Notes under the pieces: generated by a model
Databases searched by the model: none
Seen by the model: the letters and a program-made list of their open reading frames with translations, nothing else
Told to the model about the DNA's origin: nothing
In this document: piece by piece, positions 38,482 to 48,629 of the stretch
Position numbering within the stretch: position 1 is the first letter of the stretch
Layout of the letters: each line of letters starts with the position of its first letter
Made by a program: the position numbers and the translations under genes
Assembly: GCF_023149035.1 (NCBI RefSeq)
Contig: NZ_JAHXMY010000002.1
Coordinates: 1,302,001 to 1,366,000 of the forward strand
Direction of reading: 5' to 3'
From: Microbacterium sp. EYE_78
GTDB lineage: Bacteria; Actinomycetota; Actinomycetes; Actinomycetales; Microbacteriaceae
Length of the DNA stretch: 64,000 bases

Positions 38482-38486
38482 CGGGG

Positions 38487-39647
38487 TTACTTCAGGAAGT
38501 CGGGGATGTCGAGGTCGTCGTCGCCGAAGGCGGACTCGTAGTCCGACGAGGACGACGGTGCGGACACCGACACCGATTCCTTGACGTTCCCGGTCTCCGC
38601 TGCCGCCAGGTCGCGGGCGACGGTGTCGGCCGGGAGCGGCGGCAGGACCGGAGCGGATGCCGGGCGGCTCGCGGTGATCGGCTCGACCTTGACCTGCGGC
38701 TCACCGCCGTCGAACCCGGCGGCGATGACCGTGACGCGCACCTCGTCGCCGAGCGTGTCGTCGATGACCGTGCCGAAGATGATGTTGGCCTCGGGGTGCG
38801 CGGCCTCCTTGACGAGCTGCGCCGCGTCGTTGATCTCGAAGATGCCGAGGTTCGACCCGCCCTGGATCGAGAGCAGCACGCCGTGCGCACCCTCGATCGA
38901 TGCCTCGAGCAGCGGCGACTCCACCGCGAGCTCGGCGGCCTTGATGGCGCGGTCGGCACCGCGAGCGGAGCCGATACCCATGAGCGCGGATCCGGCGCCC
39001 TGCATGACCGACTTGACGTCGGCGAAGTCGAGGTTGATGAGACCGGGGGTCGTGATCAGGTCGGTGATGCCCTGGACACCGGCGAGGAGGACCTGGTCGG
39101 CCGTGGCGAACGCCTCGATCATCGAGATACCGCGGTCGCTGATCTCGAGCAGGCGGTCGTTCGGGACGACGATGAGGGTGTCGACCTCTTCCTTCAGCTT
39201 CGAGACGCCCGACTCGGCCTGGGTCTGACGGCGGCGTCCCTCGAAGGAGAAGGGCTTGGTCACGACACCGATGGTGAGGGCACCGATCGACTTCGCGATC
39301 CGCGCGACGACGGGAGCGCCACCGGTGCCGGTGCCACCGCCCTCGCCTGCGGTCACGAAGACCATGTCGGCACCCGCGAGGGCCTCTTCGATCTCCTCGG
39401 CGTGGTCCTCGGCGGCGCGTCGGCCGACCTCGGGATCGGCGCCGGCGCCGAGACCGCGGGTCAGCTCACGACCCACGTCGAGCTTGATGTCGGCGTCGCT
39501 CATGAGCAGCGCCTGGGCGTCCGTGTTGACGGCGATGAACTCGACGCCGCGCAGGCCGAGCTCGATCATGCGGTTGACGGCGTTGACACCGCCACCGCCC
39601 ACGCCAACGACCTTGATCACAGCAAGGTAGTTCTGGTTCTGGCTCAC
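38487..39647 (-). CDS. ftsZ: Cell division protein FtsZ
   Basis: FtsZ is the GTP-polymerising ring protein of division. The 386-residue product has the tubulin signature [12 protein letters not shown] at 101-112, the T7 loop [11 protein letters not shown], and an acidic C-terminal tail ending [10 protein letters not shown] for SepF and FtsW contacts. The start is GTG at 39647 with GGAGG 5 bases upstream. The 156-base gap before it is AT-rich for this genome and contains a perfect inverted repeat and short GGTTGA repeats, so ftsZ probably has its own regulated promoter. Confidence 0.98.
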   Translation of the reverse strand: MSQNQNYLAVIKVVGVGGGGVNAVNRMIELGLRGVEFIAVNTDAQALLMSDADIKLDVGRELTRGLGAGADPEVGRRAAEDHAEEIEEALAGADMVFVTAGEGGGTGTGGAPVVARIAKSIGALTIGVVTKPFSFEGRRRQTQAESGVSKLKEEVDTLIVVPNDRLLEISDRGISMIEAFATADQVLLAGVQGITDLITTPGLINLDFADVKSVMQGAGSALMGIGSARGADRAIKAAELAVESPLLEASIEGAHGVLLSIQGGSNLGIFEINDAAQLVKEAAHPEANIIFGTVIDDTLGDEVRVTVIAAGFDGGEPQVKVEPITASRPASAPVLPPLPADTVARDLAAAETGNVKESVSVSAPSSSSDYESAFGDDDLDIPDFLK

Positions 39648-39709
39648 GCCGGCCTCCGTATCGTCCTGAACCTCGAGTGCAAACCTTCAACCTCAACCAG
39701 AGGTTTAAA

Positions 39710-39730
39710 GAATTGCCGAGTATGCAATTC
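39710..39730. promoter_or_regulatory. Inverted repeat upstream of ftsZ
   Basis: GAATTGC-CGAGTAT-GCAATTC is a perfect 7-bp inverted repeat with a 7-base spacer in the ftsZ-ftsQ gap, 63-83 bases before the ftsZ GTG. On the minus strand it contains CATACT, a good -10 candidate, and is followed by TTTAAACC. It may be an operator or part of a promoter. Confidence 0.5.
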
Positions 39731-39803
39731 CTGATTCCGAAGGTACGGGCGCGGGAGCGCCGCCCCCGCAGGGCGGCGGCGTGTCGCGTGATCGGATCCG
39801 AAG

Positions 39804-40859
39804 TCAGCGCACGACGACCGCGCCCGGAGAGGACACGTCGTATTCGTCGACGTCGGCGGGGGGCCGTTCCACCATCGCCGCCGTCAGGTTCCGGGCCTTC
39901 TCGACGGCGTCGTCCGCGTTGCCCCACACGATCTTCGCCCCGTCGATCGTCAGGGTGACGTCCTCCGGAGTGGTCGCGGTGATCTTCGTCACCTGCGGAC
40001 GGAGATCCGCTGGCAGGGAGCGGTAGACGGACCCGACCGCACGGAACGTGCGGGAGCCCGGGCCGCCCGCCGCGTCGATGACCGGGTACCCTTCCGGAGC
40101 CTCCGCAGCGGTCGCGAGGACGACCCCGGCGGCGTCGACGAGCGCGAACCCCGCCCGCGAGGACACGACGCCCACCGGCATCCGCTCGACGATCCTGACC
40201 ACCAGCTCGTGCGGCGGCCGCGCCTCGATGGTGTACGTCTCGACGAGGGGGAAGCCCACGAGGGCGGCCTTGACCGCGCTGGAGTCGACGAGCGCGAGCG
40301 GCGTGCCCCGCTGAGCGGCGAGGGATGCCTCGACGGCGTCGGCATCGAGGCGGTCGGTGCCGACCACCGTGATCTCCTCGACGGCGAAGAGCGGGCTGTA
40401 CGCGGCGCCGACCGCACCCAGACCGACGAGGAGGACCGCCCCAGCGGCAGCGATCCAGGCGTAGCGACGCCGCCGTTGGCGCACCGTGAAGCGACGCACC
40501 TCGCGGCGAAGCGCACGCCTGCGAGCCCGCGCCGCGGCCCACACGTCCCGCACACCGACCGGACGGTCGGACGTGTCGACCCCCGGACCTGCGGGCGCAT
40601 CCGACGATGATCCGACCGCAGCCGCACTGGATGCCGCGGTGGGATCCGCCGGTTGCGCGAATCCGATGACGGGTGCGAGCCGACCGGACGCTGCGGGCCC
40701 GAGGTCCTTGAGCGGGGTGGTCTCGGTGGCGTCGGACCCGACGGCCTCCGCCTCGTCGCGGGCGCTTTGCGACGGCGCTGCGACGGCGCGGTGCTCGCGA
40801 GCAGCCGCAGGCTGGCGGCGTTCGGGAGGCGTCGCGGGCAGCGGGGACGGCCGCCGCAT
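39804..40859 (-). CDS. ftsQ: Cell division protein FtsQ
   Basis: FtsQ links the early and late divisome in the periplasm-like space. The product of about 351 residues has a long cytosolic N-terminus of about 140 residues rich in Ala and Pro, a basic stretch and one membrane helix at about 137-157, then a POTRA domain (FAVEEITVVGTDRLDADAV) and a beta domain. The ATG at 40859 is 2 bases after the murC stop. An earlier in-frame ATG would overlap murC by over 60 bases. Confidence 0.93.
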   Translation of the reverse strand: MRRPSPLPATPPERRQPAAAREHRAVAAPSQSARDEAEAVGSDATETTPLKDLGPAASGRLAPVIGFAQPADPTAASSAAAVGSSSDAPAGPGVDTSDRPVGVRDVWAAARARRRALRREVRRFTVRQRRRRYAWIAAAGAVLLVGLGAVGAAYSPLFAVEEITVVGTDRLDADAVEASLAAQRGTPLALVDSSAVKAALVGFPLVETYTIEARPPHELVVRIVERMPVGVVSSRAGFALVDAAGVVLATAAEAPEGYPVIDAAGGPGSRTFRAVGSVYRSLPADLRPQVTKITATTPEDVTLTIDGAKIVWGNADDAVEKARNLTAAMVERPPADVDEYDVSSPGAVVVR

Positions 40860-40861
40860 GG

Positions 40862-42262
40862 TCAGTCCTGCTCCGGTCCGAGCGCGTCGAGGACCTGGGG
40901 GATGATGCGATAGACGTCGCCGCATCCGAGCGTGATGATGTAGTCGCCGGGGCCGGCGACACCGGCCGCGTACCGTGCCGCGTCGGCCCAGTCCGGGACG
41001 AATCGGACGTGATCGGGGTCGGCGAAGGCGCCGCTGACGAGCGCCCCCGTCACACCCGGCACCGGGTCCTCGCGCGCGCCGTAGACGTCGAGGACCACCG
41101 TGTGGTCGGCGTGGGTCTCGAGCACATCCGCGAACTCACGGAACATCGCCTGCGTCCGCGAGTACGTGTGCGGCTGATGGAGCGCGATGATGCGTCCCTC
41201 GCCGACGACGGAACGCGCGGCGTCGAGCGCAGCCGCGACCTCGGTGGGGTGGTGCGCGTAGTCGTCGTACACGCTGACGCCCGAGCGCACCCCGTGGAGG
41301 TCGAATCGCCGCACGGTCCCGCCGAACTCCTCGACCGCGCGCAGCGCGGGCTCGAGCTCGTGGCCGAGGGTCAGGAGCACCGCCACCGCACCTGCGGCGT
41401 TGACCGCGTTATGGGCGCCGGGGACGGCGAGCCGCCCGCGGACGGACTCCCCCGCATGGCTCAGGGTGAAGGCGACGGGCCCCTCCGTCACGATGTCCGA
41501 GACGCGGACGTCCGCGTCCTCCGCAGTGCCGAAGCGCACCACATGCGAGTGCGAGAGCGACGCCGTCACCTCGCGCGCCCCGGGATCGTCGGACGAGATG
41601 ACGACCGCCTGCGTCGCGGCATCCGCGAATCGCACGAACCCGTCGTAGAAGGCCTCCCGCGAGCCCCAGTGGTCCAGGTGGTCCGGGTCGACGTTGGTGA
41701 TCAGCGCGACGGCGGTGTCGTAGAGGAGGAAGGAACCGTCGGACTCGTCCGCCTCGATGACGAAGAGGTCGTCGGAGCCGGTCGCGCTCGAGACGCCGAG
41801 TGAGGCGATGACGCCGCCGTTGACGAATGTGGGGTCCGCACCGACGCCGCGAAGACCCGTGACGATCATGCCGGTCGAGGTCGTCTTGCCGTGCGCACCC
41901 GCGACACTGACGAGACGGCGACCGCGGATCAGCCAGTGCAGCGCCTGCGAGCGGTGGAGGATCGCCGCGCCGCGCTCCTTCGCCAGCAGGTATTCCGGGT
42001 TCTCCGGCCAGATGGCGCCGGTGAAGATCACCGCATCCACGTCGGCGGGGAGGTTCGCTGCGTCGTGACCGACGGCCACCGTCGCACCGCGATCCTCGAG
42101 CGCTCGCATCGCGGCGCTGTCGGAGCGGTCGGAACCCGAGACCCGAATGCCCCGATCGAGGAACATCCCGGCGAGGCCCGACATCCCGGAACCGCCGATC
42201 CCGATGAAGTGGGCGGCGGTGATGTGCTCCGGGATGGGCTGGGAGAGATCGGGTCGAATCAT
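40862..42262 (-). CDS. murC: UDP-N-acetylmuramate-L-alanine ligase
   Basis: MurC adds the first amino acid, L-alanine, to UDP-MurNAc. The 466-residue protein has the N-terminal [11 protein letters not shown] nucleotide-sugar loop, the ATP site [11 protein letters not shown], and the C-terminal [10 protein letters not shown]. It starts at 42262 with TAGACT 9 bases upstream on the minus strand, which could be an internal promoter in the 58-base gap after murG. Confidence 0.97.
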   Translation of the reverse strand: MIRPDLSQPIPEHITAAHFIGIGGSGMSGLAGMFLDRGIRVSGSDRSDSAAMRALEDRGATVAVGHDAANLPADVDAVIFTGAIWPENPEYLLAKERGAAILHRSQALHWLIRGRRLVSVAGAHGKTTSTGMIVTGLRGVGADPTFVNGGVIASLGVSSATGSDDLFVIEADESDGSFLLYDTAVALITNVDPDHLDHWGSREAFYDGFVRFADAATQAVVISSDDPGAREVTASLSHSHVVRFGTAEDADVRVSDIVTEGPVAFTLSHAGESVRGRLAVPGAHNAVNAAGAVAVLLTLGHELEPALRAVEEFGGTVRRFDLHGVRSGVSVYDDYAHHPTEVAAALDAARSVVGEGRIIALHQPHTYSRTQAMFREFADVLETHADHTVVLDVYGAREDPVPGVTGALVSGAFADPDHVRFVPDWADAARYAAGVAGPGDYIITLGCGDVYRIIPQVLDALGPEQD

Positions 42263-42320
42263 GGCCCGTCAAGTCTAGGTCGGGCCGCCTCGACGGACGC
42301 TGCGGCGCGCTGCGTCGGCG

Positions 42321-43394
42321 TCAGCGGCCGAGCGCGCGGTCGATCAGGGCGAGGACGTTCTCACTGCCCGTCCGCGTCCCGACACCGGTGGTCGCGGCTC
42401 GCATCCTCTCGAGCGCCGTCGCATCTCCGAGCAGAGGCACGACGACCGAGCGGATGCGGTCGCCGGTGAACTCCGCGTCGGGGACGAGGACAGCGGCTCC
42501 GGCCCGGACCGCGGACGCGGCGTTGAGCGCCTGCTCGCCGTTGCCGACCGCGTACGGAACGTAGACCGCCGGGATGCCGAGCGCCGTGATCTCGCTCACC
42601 GTCGCCGCCCCCGAGCGTGAGACGACAACGTCGGCGAGGGCGAAGGCGAGGTCCATCCGGTCGATGTAGGGCACGAGCCGGTAGGCGGGATCGCCCGGAT
42701 CGGCCAGGTCGTTGCGCTCCCCCACCGCGTGCAGGATCTGCCACCCCGCGTCGACGACGTCGCGCCACGCGTCGGCGAACGCCCGATTGAGCCGCAACGC
42801 GCCGAGGGAGCCGCCGAAGACCAGCAGCACCGGTCGATCGGCGTCGAGTCCGAACGCCGCTGCCGCCTCGGCACGCATGGCCTCGCGGTCGAGATGCACG
42901 ATCTCGGGGCGCAGCGGCATGCCGACGACCTCGGCGCCGCGCAGCGGCGTGCCCTCGAAGGCGACGCCGGATGCCGCGGCCCGCCGGGCGCCGAGGACGT
43001 TGGCCAGACCGGGTTTGGCGTTCGCCTCGTGCACCACCACCGGGATGCGCGCCCGCGACGCGGCGACGTATGCGGGCGCCGATGCGTAGCCGCCGAACCC
43101 CACGACGACATCGACGCGCCGTTCCCGGATGTGGTTGCGGACCTGTCGCACCGCGCGACCGAACCGCACGGGGAACCGCACGGCGGCACCATCGGGACGA
43201 CGCGGGAACGGGACCTTGTCGACGAACAGCAGTTCGTAGCCGCGGAGCGGGACGAGCCTGGCCTCGAGGCCTTCGCGGGTGCCGAGGACGAGGACCGTCG
43301 CGTCCGGTTCACGGGCGACGAGCGCATCGGCGACGGCCAGCAGGGGGTTCACGTGCCCGGCAGTACCGCCGCCGGCCAAGAGGTACGTGGTCAC
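42321..43394 (-). CDS. murG: Lipid II synthase MurG
   Basis: MurG transfers GlcNAc to lipid I on the inner membrane face to give lipid II. The 357-residue protein shows LLAGGGTAGHVNPLLAVAD at the N-terminus, VGFGGYASAPAY, LLVFGGSLGA, and the acceptor helix SRSGAATVSEITALGIPAVYVPY in parts. The start is GTG at 43394. The TAG stop of ftsW forms a TAGGCT sequence that ends 7 bases before it, so an internal leaderless promoter is possible. Confidence 0.97.
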   Translation of the reverse strand: MTTYLLAGGGTAGHVNPLLAVADALVAREPDATVLVLGTREGLEARLVPLRGYELLFVDKVPFPRRPDGAAVRFPVRFGRAVRQVRNHIRERRVDVVVGFGGYASAPAYVAASRARIPVVVHEANAKPGLANVLGARRAAASGVAFEGTPLRGAEVVGMPLRPEIVHLDREAMRAEAAAAFGLDADRPVLLVFGGSLGALRLNRAFADAWRDVVDAGWQILHAVGERNDLADPGDPAYRLVPYIDRMDLAFALADVVVSRSGAATVSEITALGIPAVYVPYAVGNGEQALNAASAVRAGAAVLVPDAEFTGDRIRSVVVPLLGDATALERMRAATTGVGTRTGSENVLALIDRALGR

Positions 43395-43404
43395 CGGATC
43401 GAGC

Positions 43405-44616
43405 CTACCTGCGGGCGGCCGACACTCCGGGCTGCGACGTGGGGAGGGTGCGCGCGAAGGCCAGGAGCACGCCGCAGGCCATCAGCACCGACACGAGCGA
43501 CGTGCCGCCCTGCGACATGAACGGCAGCGGGACGCCCAGGACAGGGAAGACCCGCAGGACGACGCCGATGTTGATGAGCGCCTGCCCGATGACCCAGACC
43601 GTGATGCCGCCAGCCGCGATGCGGATGAACGGGTCGTCGGTCTTGCGGATGACGTGGAACGCGCCGACGGCGAACAGCGTGAACAGTGCGAGGACGACGA
43701 CGCATCCGATGAGGCCGAGCTCCTCGCCGACGATCGCGAAGATGTAGTCGTGGGATGCCGCGGGCAACCACGCGTACTTCTCCCGGGAGTTCCCGAGGCC
43801 GAGGCCGAAGACCCCGCCGCTGGCGAGACCCCAGATGCCGTGGAGGGGCTGGTAGCAGTCGCCGTAGTAATCGGAGAGGCAGTCCGGATTCAGGAAGCTC
43901 AGGATGCGCCGCATCCGGTTCGGGCTCGTCACGGCCAGGAACGCGACGATGCCCGCTGCAAGGATCAGTGGGATCACGAAGATGCGGAGCTTGACACCGG
44001 AGAAGAACAGGGCGCCGAGCAGGATGAGCACGAGCACCATCGCCGTGCCCAGGTCGCGTCCTGCGACGACCGATCCGATCACCAGGGCGGAGACCGGGAC
44101 CACCGGGATGAAGACGTGACGCCAGTTCCCGAGCAGCGTGTGCTTGCGGTAGAGCACGTAGCCGAGCCAGAGCGCGAAGGCCAGCTTGAGGAACTCGGAG
44201 GGCTGCGCCTGCACACCTGCGATCGAGATCCAGTTGCGGTTGCCGTCGAACTCGTATCCGAGGCCGGTGAAGACCAACAGCTGGAACGCCTGCGCAGCGC
44301 CCAGAGCGATCCACGACACCCGCTTCCAGAACCGCACGGGCAATCGACTGAAGACGAACATCAGCGGGACGCCGAGGACGGCGAACATGGCCTGGCGCAT
44401 CACGGTCTGGAACGGACCGTCATCCGACGACGTGGCCATCGTGGCGGACAGCACCATCACCAACCCGAAGATCGTGAGGATCAGCGCGGTCGACGCGAGG
44501 AGCAGGAACTCGCTCGGGACGGGGCTGAGGCCTTTCCCCAGGCCGACGCGCGCGGTGAACGGACCGCCGCGGTCAGCCGGATCCGCCGGGACGGGTCGGT
44601 CGGTCGTCGTGGTCAC
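43405..44616 (-). CDS. ftsW: Lipid II glycan polymerase FtsW
   Basis: FtsW is the SEDS-family septal peptidoglycan polymerase that pairs with FtsI. The 403-residue protein has about ten membrane helices and the SEDS blocks NWISIAGVQAQPSEFLKLA, GRDLGTAMVL and INIGVVLRVFPVLGVPLPFMSQGG. The start is GTG at 44616 with GGGAGGG 6 bases upstream, which overlaps the end of murD by 44 bases. The strong ribosome site supports this unusually long overlap. Confidence 0.95.
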   Translation of the reverse strand: MTTTTDRPVPADPADRGGPFTARVGLGKGLSPVPSEFLLLASTALILTIFGLVMVLSATMATSSDDGPFQTVMRQAMFAVLGVPLMFVFSRLPVRFWKRVSWIALGAAQAFQLLVFTGLGYEFDGNRNWISIAGVQAQPSEFLKLAFALWLGYVLYRKHTLLGNWRHVFIPVVPVSALVIGSVVAGRDLGTAMVLVLILLGALFFSGVKLRIFVIPLILAAGIVAFLAVTSPNRMRRILSFLNPDCLSDYYGDCYQPLHGIWGLASGGVFGLGLGNSREKYAWLPAASHDYIFAIVGEELGLIGCVVVLALFTLFAVGAFHVIRKTDDPFIRIAAGGITVWVIGQALINIGVVLRVFPVLGVPLPFMSQGGTSLVSVLMACGVLLAFARTLPTSQPGVSAARR

Positions 44617-46114
44617 CGGCGGCCCTCCCGATCCGTTCGTTCACTGCGGCGGCGAACCGCCGTCCTCGATCCGAGTAGGACGCGAACTGATCGAACGACG
44701 CGGCTGCCGGAGCGAGGAGGACCACGTCTCCGTCACGCGCGACGCCCGCAGCGAGTGCGACCACCTCGGTCATGACGTCCTCAGTCTGCGTGTGGTCGAC
44801 CTCGTAGACGGGCACCGTCGGCGCGTGTCGCGCGAACGCCGATGTGATCTCGCCGCGCTCGACCCCGATGACGATCGCCGCCCTGACCCCGGGGCCGCGG
44901 GAGGCGATCAGCTCGGCGATGTCGACGCCCTTGAGGAGTCCTCCGAGCACCCACACCGAACCGGGGTAGGCCTGCAGCGACGAGGAGGCCGCGTGCGGGT
45001 TCGTCGCCTTCGAGTCGTCCACCCACGTCACACCGTCGGCCGTCGCGACGACCTCGATGCGGTGCGGGTCGAGACGGAAGGTCGACAGGGAATCCCGGAT
45101 GGCCGCGGGAGCTACTCCCACCGACCGCGCGAGCGCGGAGGCGGCGAGGATGTTCGCGACGACGTGCGGGGCGGCGAGCCCCACCGCGGCGAGGTCGTCC
45201 ACGGTCGTCAGCTCGAGCGCGTTGGTGCGTCGCTCCTCGAGGAACGCACGGTCGACGAGGATGCCGTCGACGATGCCGAGGTCGCTCGGCCCGGGGACGC
45301 CGAGGTCGAAGCCGATGGCGCGGCATCCTTCGACGACCTCCGCGTCCTCGACCATCTCGCGGGTCGCGACGTCGCTCTTGTTGTAGACGCAGGCGACGCG
45401 GGCGTGCTGGTAGACGAACGCCTTGGCGTCCCGGTACGCGTCGAACGAGCCGTGCCACTCCAGGTGATCCGCCGCGAGGTTGAGGCAGACGCTGGCGAGC
45501 GGCGACACCCGGTCGGGCCCGCTCTGCAGGCTCAAGTACCACAGCTGATGGCTGGAGACCTCGACGACCAGGACGTCGAAGCCGGCGGGGTCGCGGACGG
45601 CGTCGAGGACCGGCACGCCGATGTTGCCGCACGGCGCCGCGCGCAGACCGCCCGCGACCAGCATCGTCGCCGTCAGCTGCGTCGTCGTGGTCTTGCCGTT
45701 CGTCCCAGTGATCAGGATCCAATCGGCGGGTGTCCCGTCGGCGCGCACGACCTTGTCGCGCACCCGCCAGGCGAGTTCGAGGTCACCCCAGACCGCGATG
45801 CCGGCGCTGAGCGCCCACGCGATGACGGGATGGTGCGGCGCGAAACCCGGCGAGGCGATGACGACGTCGGGCCGGTGCTCCACGAGCGCGTCGGGAGCGG
45901 CATCCAGGGGCCCCTCCCAGAGCCGCGCGCCGATGACGGGGACCAGGCGCGCGTACTCCCCCTCGGCGACCTCGGTGACGACCAGGACGTCCGCACCGAG
46001 CTCGGTGAGCGTGTCAGCGACGGAGAAACCCGTTATGGACAGGCCGAGGACGGCGACGCGCAGCCCCTTCCAATCCGCGTTCCAGCTGACGAGGTCGTCG
46101 AGCCGGGCGGTCAT
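44573..46114 (-). CDS. murD: UDP-N-acetylmuramoylalanine-D-glutamate ligase
   Basis: MurD adds D-glutamate to the stem peptide. The product of about 513 residues has the ATP loop GTNGKTTTTQ, the AADHLEWHGSFDAY segment with catalytic His, and DDSKATNPHAA in the C-terminal domain, then the usual SFDQF near the end. The ATG at 46114 overlaps the mraY stop (ATGA), giving coupled translation. The C-terminal 14 residues are read in the sequence that also encodes the start of ftsW. Confidence 0.97.
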   Translation of the reverse strand: MTARLDDLVSWNADWKGLRVAVLGLSITGFSVADTLTELGADVLVVTEVAEGEYARLVPVIGARLWEGPLDAAPDALVEHRPDVVIASPGFAPHHPVIAWALSAGIAVWGDLELAWRVRDKVVRADGTPADWILITGTNGKTTTTQLTATMLVAGGLRAAPCGNIGVPVLDAVRDPAGFDVLVVEVSSHQLWYLSLQSGPDRVSPLASVCLNLAADHLEWHGSFDAYRDAKAFVYQHARVACVYNKSDVATREMVEDAEVVEGCRAIGFDLGVPGPSDLGIVDGILVDRAFLEERRTNALELTTVDDLAAVGLAAPHVVANILAASALARSVGVAPAAIRDSLSTFRLDPHRIEVVATADGVTWVDDSKATNPHAASSSLQAYPGSVWVLGGLLKGVDIAELIASRGPGVRAAIVIGVERGEITSAFARHAPTVPVYEVDHTQTEDVMTEVVALAAGVARDGDVVLLAPAAASFDQFASYSDRGRRFAAAVNERIGRAAGDHDDRPTRPGGSG

Positions 46115-47220
46115 ATCGCCGCCAGCCAGCCGACGTAGAACAGTGCGACGCCGAAGATCGCGAGGATGCCGGCGATCAGCCACATCCGGACGACGATGGT
46201 GATCTCGGGCCACCCGCGCATCTCGAGATGGTGATGGAACGGACTCATCAGGAACAGACGCTTCCCCCCGGTCGCCTTGAAGTAGTAGCGCTGGAGGATC
46301 ACCGAGGCCGGCGCGATGATGAAGACGCCGGCGATGATGACGGCGAGGATCTGCGTGCGGCTCAGCACGGCCATCGCGACCACGACGCCGCCGATGGCCA
46401 TGGAGCCGACGTCGCCCATGAAGATCTTGGCCTTGGGTGCGTTCCACCAGAGGAACCCGATGAGTGCCCCGACGAACGACGCGGCGATGATCGTCAGACC
46501 CATCGGGTCGCGGGTGTCGTAGCACGCGGAGGTGTACTCGGTCACGAGGGCCGCGGAGTGGCAACGCTGCTGCAGCTGCCAGAAGGACACGAGGCTGTAG
46601 GCCGAGACCGTGAAGATGCCGGCACCCGTGGCGAGCCCGTCCAGTCCGTCGGTGAGGTTGGTCGCATTCGACCACGCGACGCTCTGGAAGGAGATCCAGA
46701 GGAGGTAGAGGATCCATCCGATGACGGGACCGAGCACCATGAAGGACAGGGTCGGGATGTCGCGGAAGAACGAGATGTAGGCCGACCCCGGGGTCTCGCC
46801 GTACGCGTTCGGGAAGTTCAGCGCCATCACGCCGAACGGTACGGCGACCGCGATCTGACCGACGATCTTGCGCCACCCCGAGAGGCCCAGGCTGCGCTGC
46901 GAACGGACTTTCATGTAGTCGTCGATGAAGCCGATGATGCCGAGGCCGACCATCATCCAGATCACGAGCAGCCCGGACACCGTGGGCTCGGTTCCGCCCG
47001 TGTAGCTGCCGACCAGGAACCCGACGATCGTCCCGAGGATGAAGACGATGCCGCCCATCGTGGGGGTGCCGCGCTTGGTGTGGTGGCTCGGGTTGTTGAC
47101 GTCTTCGGGGGTGCGGATGACCTGCCCCCACCCGATGTTCCGGAACAGTCGGATGAACAGCGGGGTGAGGAACAGGGTGAAAGCCAGCGAGATCGTCGCA
47201 GCGGCAAGGAGTGATCTCAC
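46111..47220 (-). CDS. mraY: Phospho-N-acetylmuramoyl-pentapeptide transferase
   Basis: MraY moves the MurNAc-pentapeptide onto undecaprenyl phosphate to form lipid I. The 369-residue protein has ten membrane helices with the hallmark blocks GTPTMGG, FIDDYMK, NATNLTDGLDGLA and the HHHLEMRGW tail loop. The start is GTG at 47220, sharing GTGA with the murF stop. Any longer reading of the frame lies within murF. Confidence 0.97.
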   Translation of the reverse strand: MRSLLAAATISLAFTLFLTPLFIRLFRNIGWGQVIRTPEDVNNPSHHTKRGTPTMGGIVFILGTIVGFLVGSYTGGTEPTVSGLLVIWMMVGLGIIGFIDDYMKVRSQRSLGLSGWRKIVGQIAVAVPFGVMALNFPNAYGETPGSAYISFFRDIPTLSFMVLGPVIGWILYLLWISFQSVAWSNATNLTDGLDGLATGAGIFTVSAYSLVSFWQLQQRCHSAALVTEYTSACYDTRDPMGLTIIAASFVGALIGFLWWNAPKAKIFMGDVGSMAIGGVVVAMAVLSRTQILAVIIAGVFIIAPASVILQRYYFKATGGKRLFLMSPFHHHLEMRGWPEITIVVRMWLIAGILAIFGVALFYVGWLAAI

Positions 47221-48629
47221 GAGAACGATTCTCCCAGACGATCGCCGAGGAACCTGAGGCCCGCGGAGTTCGACGACTTCACGAGCACCCGGTCCCCGTC
47301 GCGCAGCTCGGAGGACAGGTAGTCGAACGCCTCGTCCGCGGTCTCGAAGAAGACCGCCTCGCCGTCCCACGATCCCTCGCTGATCGCTGCCAGGTACAGG
47401 CGGCGGGCGGCGGAGCCGATGACGACGATGCGCTCGTAGCGCAGGCGGACGGCCTGCAGCCCGATGCGGTCGTGCTCCTCCCCCGCCTGTTCGCCGAGTT
47501 CGCTCATCGCGCCGAGGACCGCGACCTTGCGCTGCCCGGGCTCGGTGATCTGCGCGACTGTCCGCAGGGCCGCGGCCATGGAGTCGGGGCTCGCGTTGTA
47601 GGCGTCGTTGATGATCCGGATGCGGTCGGTGCCCAGTGGCTGCATGCGCCACCGCTCGGCGATCTCGACGGTGCCGACGCGCTGCACGGCGACGGCGGCG
47701 TCGACGCCGAGCGTCTGGGCGACGGTGATGGCGGCGAGGGCGTTCATGACGTGGTGCTCACCGAGCACGCGGAGTCGGAGCGGGATGCGGCGGCCGTCCG
47801 TGACGATCGTCGCCGTCGTCCCCGACGCGGTGACCTCGACATCCTCCGCCCGCACATCCGCCGTCGGTCCGCGCCCGAACCACCGGACCGCGACCCCGCG
47901 CTCCGTCGCGACGGCCGCCATGGCTGCCACGCGAGGGTCGTCGGCGTTCAGCACGGCGGTGCCGCCCGGACGGACGGCCTGGACGAGCTCGGTCTTCGCC
48001 TTCTGCGTCGCCTCGACGCCGCCGAAGCCGCCCGCGTGAGCGAGACCCACCATCAGGACGGCGCCGATGTCGGGCGTGATCAGGCCTGCGAGCTCGGCGA
48101 TGCGGCCGGGCCGTGACGCCCCCAGCTCGCTGACGAGGAATCGGGTGTCCTCCGCGACCCGGAGCATCGTCACCGGAGCACCGACCTCGTTGTTGAACGA
48201 TGCGCGCGGCGCCACGGTGGGACCCTCGTCCGAGAGGATGCGGGCCAGCAGGTTCTTCGTCGTGGTCTTGCCGTTCGAGCCGGTGATGCCGACGACGCGG
48301 AGGTCTCCCCGTGCGCGGACGCGTGCCACCAGCTCGCGGGCGAGGGAGGCGAGCGACGCGACGGTGTCCTCCACGACGATCTGCGAGACGGGAGCGTCGA
48401 CCTGCCGCTGCACGATGGCGAGCGATGCGCCGGCGTCGACCGCCGCGCCCACGAAGAGATGCCCGTCGGTCACGTCGCCCGGCTTCGCCACGAAGACGGA
48501 GCCCGGCCCCATCTCCCGCGAATCGGTGTCCACCACTCCGGAGACGACGGTCTCGGGAGTGTCGGACCCGTGGGTATGGAGGGTGCCGCCGACGGCGTGC
48601 GTCACCTCGGCGAGCGTCATCCGGATCAT
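47217..48629 (-). CDS. murF: UDP-MurNAc-tripeptide-D-alanyl-D-alanine ligase
   Basis: MurF adds D-Ala-D-Ala to complete the pentapeptide. The 470-residue protein has the ATP loop GITGSNGKTTTKN, the SFNNEVGAPVTML and LVSELGASRPGRIAELAGL (split) segments typical of MurF, and DAYNASPDSMAAAL. It is therefore MurF and not MurE. It begins at ATG 48629, only 26 bases after ftsI, with GGAGACCCCCAGC upstream. In other actinobacteria murE sits in this gap. Confidence 0.97.
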   Translation of the reverse strand: MIRMTLAEVTHAVGGTLHTHGSDTPETVVSGVVDTDSREMGPGSVFVAKPGDVTDGHLFVGAAVDAGASLAIVQRQVDAPVSQIVVEDTVASLASLARELVARVRARGDLRVVGITGSNGKTTTKNLLARILSDEGPTVAPRASFNNEVGAPVTMLRVAEDTRFLVSELGASRPGRIAELAGLITPDIGAVLMVGLAHAGGFGGVEATQKAKTELVQAVRPGGTAVLNADDPRVAAMAAVATERGVAVRWFGRGPTADVRAEDVEVTASGTTATIVTDGRRIPLRLRVLGEHHVMNALAAITVAQTLGVDAAVAVQRVGTVEIAERWRMQPLGTDRIRIINDAYNASPDSMAAALRTVAQITEPGQRKVAVLGAMSELGEQAGEEHDRIGLQAVRLRYERIVVIGSAARRLYLAAISEGSWDGEAVFFETADEAFDYLSSELRDGDRVLVKSSNSAGLRFLGDRLGESFS

